Part shown: in pieces, positions 1-11,600 of the stretch
Numbering within the stretch: the first letter of the stretch is position 1
How the letters are laid out: every line of letters begins with the position of its first letter
Source of the DNA: Symbiodinium natans
Taxonomy: Eukaryota > Sar > Dinophyceae > Suessiales > Symbiodiniaceae
Direction: 5' to 3'
Assembly (NCBI GenBank): GCA_905221605.1
Contig: CAJNDS010002148.1
Coordinates: 462,046 to 526,045, forward strand
Length of the DNA stretch: 64,000 nucleotides
The notes under the pieces: model-generated
The model's database searches: none
What the model was told of the DNA's origin: nothing
Seen by the model: the letters and a program-made list of their open reading frames with translations, nothing else
Position numbers and translations under genes: made by a program

Positions 1-300
1 GTTGGGGTGTTAGGGAGTTAGGGTTAATATAGGGTTTAGGGTTAGGGTGTTAGGGTGTTAGGGTCTTAGGGTGTTAGGGTTTATATAGTGTTCATATAGG
101 GTTTGTATAGGGTTTATATAGGGTTTATATAGGGTTTAGGGTTTCTGTAGGGTTTATATAGGGTTTATATAGGGTTTATATAGGGTTTATATAGGGTTTA
201 TATAGGGCTTATATAGGGCTTATATAGGGTTTATATAGGGTTTAACCCTAAACCCTAAACCCTAAACCCTAAACCCTAAACCCTAAACCCTATAGGGTTT
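1..300. repeat. Degenerate telomere-like array with a head-to-head switch
   Basis: The first 240 bases are variants of TTTAGGG and a longer TTTATATAGGG form. At about 244 the array flips to CCCTAAA units, then flips back at about 294. The degeneracy, the strand switch and the unique DNA that follows point to an interstitial block, not a chromosome end. TTTAGGG is the Arabidopsis-type telomere unit, which dinoflagellates also use. Confidence 0.85.
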
Positions 301-1037
301 AGGGTGAAGGTTGGTGTCTTGCAGGTGTCGCACATCGGTAAGCTGAGCGGGCGTCGCAGCGGCAGGCACCTGACAAGTGCCCTTGGCTGCTCTGGCGCCC
401 CAAATCCAAGCGCGAAGCCACATAGACCCTAAAGCCTACAGGGTTCTTTTCAGGGGGGGGTTCAAGGGGGGTTTAGGGTTTAGGGTTTAGGTTTTAGGGT
501 TTAGGGTTTAGGGTGTAGGGTGTAGGGTTTAGGGCTAGGCCAATTTTCCTTAGGGCCTGCGTAGTTAATCTGTAACCTTTTTTAGGGTTTAGGGTTTAGG
601 GGTTTTTTGGGTAGATATAATCATCCGGACCAATTTTGGGCCAAGGTATTCATGCTTAGCCATGCCTTCGAGACCGCCCCATCAACGGACAGTCCCGTCC
701 CAAACTTCTTACAGGGAGAGGTCCTTCCTACTATTTAGGGGTGAGCGCGTATAGGGATTCCAACCAGACCCGGTTTAGGACATGTTTTTGTTCGATTTCT
801 CCTAGGGCTTCAATGCTGAATTCTAGAACTACTGCAAACCTTAAAGCCTAAACAAGCTTTTTGGTGATGATAGGGGTTGCAATCGAAATCGCCCTCCACA
901 TCGAGCAAGGCCTAAACAAGATCGGCAGAAATTGTAAGGCCTAGGGCCCCCAACCCCTAAACCCGAAACCCCAAAGCCCAAACCCCGAAACCCCAGACCC
1001 TAAACCCTCAACCCCTAACCCTAAACCCGAAACCCAG
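301..1037. other. Gene-poor spacer with small telomere-like blocks
   Basis: The stretch holds unique DNA with short TTTAGGG blocks near 470-540 and 575-605 and CCCTAAA-like repeats near 945-1030. A GC-rich island near 325-420 follows a good acceptor-like TTGCAG and could be an exon. I could not assign it to any protein. Confidence 0.5.
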
Positions 1038-1099
1038 AGGATCGTGGGTGGCGCCTCCCTCCTGGCTTTGCTCCGGGGGAAGCTCCAGCGAGGCACTGG
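1038..1099 (+). other. Possible exon next to the cox1 fragment
   Basis: This is a GC-rich island after a CCCAG acceptor-like site and before a GT at 1100. Two of its frames are open. Read from 1040 it would end in phase 0, which is the phase expected by the next good exon at 2682. There is no recognisable motif, so this may be chance. Confidence 0.2.
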
Positions 1100-1102
1100 G
1101 TC

Positions 1103-1855
1103 TTTGGGTTTACTACATCTTAATAATTCCTGCATTTGGGATCATTTCCATAATAATTTCTGGGATTTTACAATTAATAATCTTTGGTAACCAATCAATG
1201 ATCTTTGCCATGTCATCTATTTCTCTTCTTGGAAGTCTTGTTTGGGGGCATCATATGTATACTGTAGGTTTAGAAAGTGATACAAGAGCTTATTTTACAG
1301 GAGTTACAATCTTAATATCCTTACCAACTGGTACAAAAATCTTTAATTGGCTTTGTACATATCTTGGAAATCCACCATTATTACACCTTCGAATAAGTTC
1401 TGTCTTCTTCTCACATCTCTTTTTTATTAATGTTTACTATAGGTGGTTCTACAGGAATAATTCTTGGAAATGCTGCAGTAGATCTAGGATTACATGATAC
1501 ATATTATGTTGTAGCACATTTTCATTTTGTTCTTTCTTTAGGAGCTATAATTTCTATCTTCTCCGGAATAATTTTTAATGGAGAAAAGATTGTTGGTACT
1601 AAGAATTTATTACTTTCATCCTCTAGTACACTTTCTCTTTTTCATCTACATTTAATATTTATTGGTATTCTTCTTGCCTTTTCCCCAATGCATTTCTTAG
1701 GATTTAATGTTATGCCAAGAAGAATCCCATCCTTTCCAGATTCTTTTAATTCCTGGAATTCCCTGTCATCTATTGGATCAGGAATAACTTTCCTATCTTT
1801 TGGTTGTTTTACTATTAAGGGGGCTTTTGTAATAATAATATTGTGGCCCCCTTAA
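1103..1855 (+). pseudogene. cox1: cox1-derived mitochondrial fragment (probable NUMT)
   Basis: The translation matches the C-terminal half of cytochrome c oxidase subunit I, the mitochondrial inner-membrane oxidase core. It begins at [11 protein letters not shown], includes [10 protein letters not shown] (copper-B histidines) and DTRAYFTG, and ends with [18 protein letters not shown] (haem ligands) plus two more membrane segments. The N-terminal half is missing. The reading frame shifts by one base at about 1415-1430, in a T-rich run, so two overlapping frames are needed. Base composition is much more AT-rich than the flanks, and the left junction to GC-rich DNA is abrupt. The end carries an AAGGGGGC / GCCCCCTT inverted repeat. 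Dinoflagellate mitochondrial genomes hold many cox1 fragments, so this could also be true mitochondrial DNA misjoined in assembly. Nuclear transfer is favoured because both sides are telomere-like repeats. Confidence 0.85.
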
Positions 1856-2090
1856 AATCCTTTGTTTCACTTCGTTCTCTCCATTATTGTATTTCGCGCG
1901 TCTTAAATTCCTTGCAAATACAATAATTGAGTTCACTGTTCGCAAGCTCACCATTAGTATTATAAGGTGTACTAGGAAATATATTTTTATGTATGGGTAT
2001 TGTAATTCCTAAGAAACAGCAAAAATTACAATTGTTGGGTACTTTACTTCCTAAGAAACAGCTAAAATGTCATGTTTGCTAGGGTTCCAA
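1856..2090. other. AT-rich tail, probably also mitochondrial
   Basis: About 235 bases stay AT-rich after cox1 and have no open frame. The motif CCTAAGAAACAGC occurs twice (near 2009 and 2050). This may be mitochondrial spacer or a fragmented rRNA piece transferred together with cox1. I cannot identify an rRNA fragment with confidence. Confidence 0.4.
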
Positions 2091-2681
2091 GTTCAGTACA
2101 GTTTAGGGTTTGTGATTGGGTGTAGGAGTCTAGGGTCTGGTTAATCAGGGGGCATGTAGGGCCTTTATTTCATTTGTCTAGGTTTTGGGTTCCTTTATAA
2201 GCCCTGTAAGCCAACGAGAATACCTTTCTGTACCTAGCTTGCTCTTCGGTCGAGTTTAGGACGAGCAGTTGGGTTTGGGCTCTCATGCGCCCATGGGCTG
2301 GCGACGTTTTGCTCGCTCGTTTCTTTGTTTTTTCTTGGGGGGTGTCAGGGTTTCGGGCTTAAGGCTTGGGGCTTTGGATTTGGGGTTTGGGGTTTAGGGC
2401 TTGAGGTTTCGAGTTTAGGGTGTGATTTTGGGGAGGGGTGGGGGTGGTGGTACCCTTAACAGAAGCCTCCGTATTCTAGCAATACCCCTTTGAGGCCCAA
2501 ACGACCCCCCACAGGGCCAGAAGGCTCGAACAGCTTTTTTGGTGCCTTGGTACCCAGAACAGCCAGAGACACCCTAAGACCGAAACCCTAAGCCCTAAAC
2601 CCAAAAACCTGAACCCTGAACCCTGAACCCTGAACCCTGAACCCTAAACCTGACGGGTGCTGCCCTTGATTCCCGCAACAG
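2091..2681. repeat. Telomere-like repeats and spacer
   Basis: T/G-rich degenerate TTTAGGG-like DNA runs to about 2440. After a unique spacer, CCCTAAA and CCCTGAA units occupy about 2575-2650. The stretch ends in an acceptor-like GCAACAG directly before the exon at 2682. Confidence 0.6.
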
Positions 2682-5600
2682 CAGGTGGCCCTCCTGGAGC
2701 AAGGGCTGTCACAACCCGTAAGCCCTAAACCCTAAACCCTAGACCCTAGACCCTAGACCCCCTGAACCCTGAACCCTAAACCCTAAACCCTAAACCCTGA
2801 ACCCTGAACCCTGAACCCTAAACCCTAAACCCTAAACCCTAGACCCCAACCCCTCCCGCACGAAAGGTCGACCTCTTCAGTGAAGGGCTCGTCTCTGCTC
2901 AGGCGCGCGCTGAACTGCGAAGGGGGCTTTAGGGGCCCCAAGTCCCGCAGCTTTGCGTTGAAGGTTCCTCCCCGGGTTTAGGGTTTAGGGTTTAGGGTTT
3001 AGGGTTCAGGGTTCAGGGTTTAGCGTTAAGGGTTTAGGGTAGGGTTTCGGGCCTCGTATCCCTATTCATCACACACTTCTCCTGTACATGCGTACATGCA
3101 TGCATGTAGGGGCTTGCTGAAACGGGGGGGGGGGGGGGCCTTATTGGGGCAATTACGATTAAGGGGATTCCACTATCTGGCGATTTGCACAAGACGTCCC
3201 TGATTGTCGTCAACCCTCACAGACATGCATGTACACGCATGCATGGGAGGGGCTTGCGTATCATGTATGGCAGGAGTTGATATCGGTGGCGGAGAGCGAC
3301 AACATGCTTCCCAGCTGCACGAGAGGGTCCTTGAGACAGGGGTTTAGGTTAGGGTTTAGGGTTTAGGGTTGAGGGTTTAGGGTTTAGGGTTTAGGGTTTA
3401 GGGTTCAGGGTTCAGGGTTCAGGGTTCAGGGTTCAGGGTTTAGGGTTGAGGGTTTAGGGTTTAGGGTTGAGCTCAACTCCCAACCCATTTAGTCCCTAAG
3501 CACCTATCGCTAAACGCCTAACCCTACATGAACTCTTAGCCCCTTAAACCATTCAAAGCCCTTACAAAAAAGGGGTGGAGTTGAGGGTTTTAGGAATTCT
3601 TAGATAAGTTGTTGCTGGGGTGTGTGGTTAGGGTTTCGGGTTTGCCTTAAGAACCCGCAAGATACTTTCTTGTAGGTTACCTAAGAATCCTACAAGGGAC
3701 TTTGCAGTAATGACCTACGAAGATGTAGGGTTGGGGTTGAGGGTTTAGGGTTTAGGCCTGAGGCCGCAGGAGATGAGGTTGCGAACCCTAAACCCTAAAC
3801 CCTAGCCCTAAACCCTAAACCCTAGACCCTAGACCCTAAACCCTAAACCCTAAACCCTAAACCCTAAACCATAAACCCTAGCCCTAAACCCTAAACCCCA
3901 ATTCGCGGAGGACTTCTACCTGGCTGATGCGAGCACTCGGCGTGTGCCTGACCGTGACGGGCGTGATCATGTTCTTGCCCCTCTTTGGCAGAGGTTTAGG
4001 GTTTAGGGTTTAGGGTTTAGGGTTTAGCGTTTAGGGTTTAGGGTTAGGGTTGCAGGGGGTTCATGGGGGGGGTACCTATAAGCAACCTTAGGGAAGCTTA
4101 GGGAGCTTTAGAACGCTTTAACGATAGGCCCCTTGCTCTTGTTTCAGGGGTATAAGGAAGGACCCCTAGAAGGGTCCCGTAATCTTATCCCTCCAAAAAC
4201 CTAAGTAGACATAGCCTGTACGGTCCCTCATAAGGGCCCCTCCTTTAGTCCATTGATTTACTCAACCCTAAGTCCTACACCCTAAACCCTAAACCCTAAA
4301 CCCTAAACCCTAAACCCTAAACCCTAAACCCTAAACCCTAAACCCTGGAAAGAGGCATTTGGCTGCCAGCAGTGCACGTGCATCAGGATGGAGTGTTTGT
4401 GGTTACGAATTTTTCTTTTAGGGTCATTTAGGGCCCTTTTCGTCGTTAATGCTTTTCAGGGTAGGGAGCTGCACGGGCAGGTTACACCGCCGAAGAGCGG
4501 ACTAGAACCGAGTGCAGCCATGTCCAAGCCTACCAGCGCTGCCCAGCAAGCCGAACTGGCGCGGTCCACACAGGCGTACACCGCCCAGAGGCAGCTGGCG
4601 ACGTCGGAAGTTTTCGCCGCGCAGCAGCGGCTCTGGATGGAAGAGAGGCGCAAGAGGGGCCCACCATCCACGACGATCTCCTCGCTCAACACGCCGGCCG
4701 AAGACGACGAGATGCAGCAAGACGCAGAGCCATCGCGCCAGGCTACACCGCAGCCGGCCACATCGCTCTTTCAGCCCATCCCGGTGGAGGGTCAGGCCGC
4801 CTTCAGTATGACAGCTGCGCAAGCGGGGGTGGATATCAACGACCACACCGCCGTTCGCAACTACATGAGCGAGAAAGTCACCACCAGACAGCAGGTCCTG
4901 GAAACCATTCGCAACTATCATGTTGGAGTAATCCGCCCCGAAGTTTACCACCTGATCAGCCAGGTCGAGCTTGTCATCGCGGGCCTGGACGACCGACTGG
5001 TTAAAACGCAGGACAATCTCAACTGGATGGTGAGTGACAACCGTGCGCAGCAGAAGAGAGAAGCAGGGCTCATGGTCGTTCTCACCGGCTTCGACCCGAA
5101 GATGGACCCTACGCAACGGCTCGAACACATCAACTGGATGATGGGGCAGGTGGAAGAGATCAAGCAGTTCCTGGTCCAGAGGATGTACAACGCCTCGGAC
5201 CAGGTCCGACTGTGGTTTCTGCAGGCTTTGCAGACAGACCCCAGTACACCGCCGGCCGGGGAAGGGAAGTGGTCGACGGTTACAACGCTCCAGTTCAAGG
5301 CCTGGGACCTGCGCCGCGCCTTCATGACTGCATATGGGGGAGGAGGAGGTACACCGCTTTGGGGCCCGCAAGGGCCAGTCAAGGGCTTCCACATCCGCTG
5401 TACACCGTCGTCGCCGCAGTTTCAGCGCAAGCTGGAGCTACCAGTGAGAGCGATTCTCTTCATGCTTAATAAGCATGCGGAGATGAAGTCTACACCGCCC
5501 AGTCCAATGTTGATTTTGTGGCGGACCCTTACTCTGATGCACCCGGATTGTGGCCGCGAATTCGACGAAAGGGCCACAGCCTGGGCTCGCATGATTTATT

Positions 5601-8600
5601 TCACCCAAAATGGGGAATTCAGGGGAAGGCTCGAAATCACGGCTGACCTGGCGGATATCGTCAAAGCTAAACCGCCGGAGGACGCAGAGGAAGCCACCCT
5701 CTGGGACTTTTCCTGGAATTCGGTTGCCTTTGGCATTCAGGCAGAGTTGGACAAGGCCGAAAAGGCCATCATGCAAGAGGCCCAGGCCAAAGCCAAGGGC
5801 TCCAGCAAAGGGTGGTCGATCGGAAAGGGTAAAACGCACTGGTCCAATTGCTTCATTTACTCATCGGAGTACAACCCTTTCCCGATACCCATGTCCCTAG
5901 AAGTTGTAGAGAGCGTCAGCTACAGTTGGGATGAGTATTGTGACAAAACCAATACCACCGACAAGAAGTGTGGTAGCTACTCCACGGGCACGATTTGTGG
6001 CGCCCCGCCAACGGCTACACCGCCAGCCGGAGAGCAGACAGAGCTTTCTAAGGCTGCGCCCAAAGGAGCGAGGGAGTCGGGTCGCCGTTGATGGTTTCTT
6101 TCGGCAATTTGCCACATTCGCACTGGCCAGTCCTGGAATACACCGCAGCCCCGGTGCAGTTGGACCACACAATCCCCTCATTTAAGGCAGACGGGCCCAT
6201 TTGAAACTTTCTCAATGCCCAGTCGCCGGTCCTTTTTTCAAGCGGGGCTGCCGGACCTCAAAAGGCCAGTTGCTAATTTGGGGCGAGCCCAAACAGGGGG
6301 CTACACCGCCCAAGTTGCATGTTTTGCCAGATGCAGGGCTGACATACCCCAGTACATAGGATGGGATAGATCCCCTCTTCGCAGAAGGCATTTTAGAAGA
6401 AGAAAGGCTAAACCTCCACAAAAGACCCAATTAGGACAGAGCCTCACATTCTTGGGTATAGGCATCCTCACTTGCTTTTATTACACTTCACCCAATAGGT
6501 CCTCAATGCTCATTATAGGCATGGATGCCCTCATATGCACACATTGCCTGGCCACACTGCTTCAAGCTGGACTTCACATCGCAGCTGCAAGTGCAAAAAG
6601 AGCTGGGGGCGGCTTTCAAATCTGGACTACACCGCCAGTAGATAGGAACATAGGGGACTCTTACAGGTACCTAGAGATTGTTCAAAACTCCCTAAATCAA
6701 CTCATGCATGCTCTGAATGGCAATGTTGTCACTATCTGTTTGGAGTCCTTAATAGGTCACCAACACCCCGAAATTACTGCAGCAGATCTCCCAGAGACTG
6801 AAGCTGACTTTCTTTCCCACAAGCTAAGCTTGAGCCGGAACTTTTTACTTAGTTGCAGGGTTCCACCTAAGCCAGGGGTGCCCCTCATACATCCAATTCC
6901 AGTTTTACCACAATTAGCCCCCAGACCCCGGCTACACCGCTCTGGTCGTAGGAGGGTTTTCAGAACTTCGCAAGGTTCCAAAATTTTCTTCAGCACCCAC
7001 AAAACCAGAATTCGGAATTTACATCATACTGCTAGTAAGCCTACACCGCCTCAACGAGGCTTGCCGGGTACTACCACGGTAGTCAACGAAGAGTGTCAAC
7101 CCCATGACCCTCCGCTTCATTCCCTTTTAGGTTGGGGTACCCAGTGCCGTCGCCTTCGCCGGAGATTATTCCGGCGTTGGCGAGGCACTGTTAGGGAAGG
7201 TATACCATCGGTGAGCTTGGGTAACCTACCGGTGAAGGAGAGTCAACCCTTGAAAGCAGAAGCCAGATGCAGGCGTACAAAAAATGTGGCTAGATTATTT
7301 CGACAATTAGTACTGAAAGCCGAAAACTCCTGTTCCAGGGAAAGGAAGATTCTCAAACCACAGACTACACCGCCTCTAGGGTATGGTCAGGTTTTGAGAG
7401 TGGTTGCTTTGAATGTTCAGTGCATGACGGAGTTACTTAAGCATCAGGAGGTATTAAACCTCCGGTCAGAACTATCGCTGGACATTCTCTTCCTAACTGA
7501 GACACACTCTACTTCCTACTACTCATTTCGTTCTAGTTCACACCTATTTATAGTCAATGGTACTCATAAAGATAAATGGTCAGGAGTAACCGCTGTCATC
7601 GCTCCAAAATTGATCCCATATGTCAAAAATGTTACACAGCATAGCTCAAGGATTCTACAGGTCACCATCGCGTCTTGTTCGGGGGATATCCACTTCATTG
7701 GGGTCTATGCCCCCCACGACAAATCCGACATTACCACCAAAAAGGAACCTTTCTGGAGTAAACTGCATGACATCACCTCAGCTATCCCTCTGCCGGAACC
7801 CTACTACATCATTGGGGACTGGAATGTAAGATTACAGGGTCGTTCAGAGGAAGAAAAAGACATCCTCGGACCACACATATACGGTAGGGGAAAGCAGTTC
7901 GCAAACACCCGAGACAATTCCAACCGCACGGAGTACACCGCCTTCCTTAGTAGTCAGGCCGCAGTGGACGCCCTTTCCTACAAACAGCCCAACCTCTTAA
8001 AACAAATAACCTACAGAGACAAACAAGCCCCGCCTCGCTCGTGGGACCAATTCATCTCAGACGAACTAGGATGGTTGCAACTTTGGGACAAGGTTCAGGC
8101 CCTTCCAGCCCAAGAAGATGACCTCCTGGCTGTAGTAGGTACCATACGCAATTATTTAGGGGTAGATACCCTGCCTTTTCTGGGATCCTACGCCCCAGTA
8201 GTCGACCCTCTGAGATTTCAGAGCCTGGACCGGTTAGTGGTTGCTCGTAAATGGCTTCCCACAGTCCTGCAACTAAGAGCATTACATCACAAAGGCTTCC
8301 CTAGCGACCATTTCCCTCTCTTCGCAAAAATAAGAGTCAAGCTAGGTGCCCTACCAAAACCCCCCCCAGCTAAACCGCGCTACGCCTACAAATCAGATGA
8401 GTACACCGCTAAAACCTTTAACAGGGCTGTGAGGGCTCATTATGGAGCTACAACAGTATTAACCACGACTCAACATGGTGCTCCCAAACTTCAAGTATAT
8501 ACGGACGGATCGGGCAGCCGGGGCAAATGTAGTGCCACCACGCCGGCTGGTTGGGGCTATGTAGTTTTACAAGAACAAAAGGTCGTTCACGAAGCCTCGG

Positions 8601-11600
8601 GCCCTGTCTGCACTAACCAAAACGCCGCCCACTACCTAGGGGCCACAGTCGGTAGCAACAACACGGGTGAACTCACTGCCTGGCTCGAGGCCGCGCTCTA
8701 TCTCTTAGGTACCCCTGAATACGTGCCAAAAGCAGTCGAATTTTGCTACGATAGCAAATGGATGCATTCTATGGTTACGGGTACAGCCCGCCCAAAGCGA
8801 CATAAGGCTTTAGTTTACCTTTCAAAACGAGTACACCGCCTTCTCTCTAAACGTACCATAATCACCTGGCAGTGGGTCAAAGGTCACACGGGCAACCAGT
8901 ACAACGAAAAAGCGGATGAACTGGCGGAAACAGGGAAAACCACAGCGCAATTCCAAGGAGGACGCTCAGAGGCTCACACCTTTCTTTCCCCGGCTAACCT
9001 CCCTCATATAGAGGAGGCTCTTCCACCGCTCGAAGGCACACTAGATGAATCAAACAAACAACTGGTTAGCGCCTTGTTACAGGCGGAGGAAATTACCTTC
9101 CAACGTCAGGAATTCGCCCCTAGAGCAAACTGGATGCCACCAGAATTAGCCACCAGGCTGGAACAAATCAAAACTAGGCGCAGGGCGCATGATTACACCG
9201 CTCACCAGGATTATAAAAAGGCCAAGGCCGAGGCCCGGAAAATAAAGCGGGAATGGCTCAGAACGCAGCTGTACATGGATAGTCAATCAGGCTCCACCAA
9301 ACTGTGGCAAGCGACCCGCAAGCTAAAAACAGGATTTAGAGCCAGGCGTACACGACTCAAACAAAACGGAAGGCCTGTCCCCTGGAGCAAAACGCACCAC
9401 GTCTTCGCTGACCACCTCTCCAACAAACAATGGGCCCCGTCCACAGTCACGGAGGAGGAGCTTCAACTCTTAAGGGAATCTCCCCCTTTACATCCTCCAT
9501 CGAGTACACCGCCTTCCAAATTTACGCTAGAGGAACTTGAAGACATCCTATTTCAGCTCAAAAAAGGAAAAGCCCCCGGCCCGGATAATGTGCGAACAGA
9601 ATTGGTTATGTTGCTGGACCACTTCGGTAAACTACGCCTACTACAAATTCTTAACGAATCGTTCGAACAACGCTCAGTTCCATCATCGTGGAAAGAGGCC
9701 ATGATAGTCTCTATTTACAAGGGAAAGGGAGCAGATTCCGATCCTGCTAACTACCGCCCTATCTCCCTATTAAACGTCTTCTACAAGGTCTACGCCGCCC
9801 TCTTACAACGCAGACTAGCGCGCGCCCACGACCATCATTTACGTACAACGCAATACGGGTTTCGGCGTGACAAGTCGACACGGGACCCCCTCTTTATATT
9901 ACGCAGGGCACAGGACTTGGCTATTAAAACGGGTACCTCCCTGCAATTACTGTTTCTAGACTGGAAAATGGCGTTCGATAAAGTTGACCACACCGCCATG
10001 GCAATAGCGCTCGAAAGGCTAGGAGTACACCGCCACTATGTCGAAGTTATTACTGACATCTACACGGATCCTACCTTCACGGTTAAAGGAATGCATGGCG
10101 ACACTACTACGGCTACACCGCATACGGGAATACGGCAAGGTTGCCCCCTTAGCCCCTACCTCTTCATCATGGTTATGACGGTACTCTTCCACGACATAGA
10201 TTCCAGACTACTACGCCAAGGTGTCCCCACGAACTCCTGGTCAATCGGCAAACCAGTCTACGATTTGGAATATGCTGACGACACACTTTTATTGGCAGTT
10301 ACACCGCCACAACTAGAAGAGCTATTACGTACAGTTCAGGTAGAGGCCTCGCTGTACGGTATGATTCTCAACCCCGAAAAAACAGAACTGCTAATCCGAC
10401 CTGAATCTCCAGCGACTATTTCGTTTATAGATGGAACAGAAGTCCCGAGTACACCGCAAACTAAATACCTAGGGTCACAAATCTCGTGGAGCTCAGTTGC
10501 CAACACGGCAATACAGGCACGCAAAATAAAGGCTAAAGCAGCCTACATGAAATTGCAGCCCTTATGGAGAAGTAGAGTAAATGACAAGATCAAACTCCAC
10601 ATCTACCATGCGGTAGTTGTATCCACACTCACATACGGATTGGACTCGCTCACTCTCGAAATGAGACACCTGAAAACCATAGACGCATGGTACCACCAGC
10701 ATTTAAGACGATGCATAGGTATTAAGGCATCATATTACTCACATATCTCCAACAGAACGGTCTGGGAAAGAGCCCATAAGCCAGTAGTTCCATCGCAGCA
10801 GCTCCTCTCACAACAGCTACAGCAACTGGCTAAAATACTGAGTACACCGCCAACGAACCCCATTCACCATGTAGTTTTCTCACCCGGAATAAAGGATAGG
10901 GTTAAGTTTACCAAAGGAATCAAGAGGGGCCACCCCCAAAGATATTGGTTAGAGGTAGTGGAAGAAGCCGCATTAACAGCTTTCAAAGACTTCCTTACCG
11001 TAAGCTCCCAGGTACACCGCTCAGACCTCTTAGGCCTAAAGCAGTATCTTTCCAAACACCCCGAGTACGCCCTGCATCTGGCAGCTGCGCCTACGCGCCA
11101 GCCAAATATTTTTCAGAAGCACGGAAAGAGTCTGGGATGCGCATGGCAGCCGTAAAAAAAACCCTGGAAAGGGGAGGGGGAGGTTCCCGAGCAAACGCCA
11201 GGGAACCAAGGAGGCTCCCCCCCCCCCCCTTGTGTTCCTAGGCTCCTGTAGGGACCTGATTCACTAAAGTTTAGGGTTCAGGGTTTAGGGAATGCGTTTA
11301 GGGTTCAGGATTTAGGGCTTTAGTTTAGGGTTTCGGGCTTTGGAACAGAACCTTCCGCTTCTTGCCTGCACGTAAACGCGAAAGCCAAGAGGCTCCTGAC
11401 GGCCTAAACCCATAACTAAACCCTAAACCCTGTTTAAGCAGTTTAGGCCTTAGGTTTTCAGGATTAAGGGTTTAGGGTTTAGGTCTTCTACAACCCGCAA
11501 GTTTTCAAAGCCCTGAGATCCTAAACTTCAACATGCTAAAGGCCTAGATAAAGGGCGCCATAACCATAGATATAGGGTTTAGGGTTTAGGGTTTAGGGTT

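Larger units (their letters stand above)
4353..11158 (+). mobile_element. LINE-type (non-LTR) retrotransposon, single-frame, with internal RNase H
   Basis: The element carries a gag-like ORF1 region, then an ORF2 region with EEP endonuclease, RNase H and reverse transcriptase. It has no long terminal repeats. It is flanked by a 13-bp direct repeat. The 3' end is the ORF2 stop codon TAA followed at once by an A run and the target duplication, so there is essentially no 3' UTR. The two ORFs lie in the same frame, and the 123 bases between them are also open. Only one TGA (6089-6091) interrupts a frame that stays open from the 5' end to 11155. That frame is also open upstream of the first ATG, so the copy may be 5'-truncated. 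At least 24 copies of TACACCGC are spread over it. Confidence 0.9.

Noticed and set aside
1-300. True chromosome end
   Set aside because: The units are degenerate, the strand switches within the array, and similar arrays occur across the whole window.
1856-2090. Mitochondrial rRNA fragment gene
   Set aside because: The AT-rich segment fits a mitochondrial origin, but I could not recognise any conserved rRNA core, so it is not called.
4502-5392. Long minus-strand frames inside the LINE
   Set aside because: They are shadows of ORF1; the sense frame carries the recognisable continuation into ORF2.
4483-11020. TACACCGC as a piece of the small-subunit rRNA 3' region (TACACACCGCCC)
   Set aside because: The rRNA word has two more bases, and no other rRNA similarity surrounds any copy.
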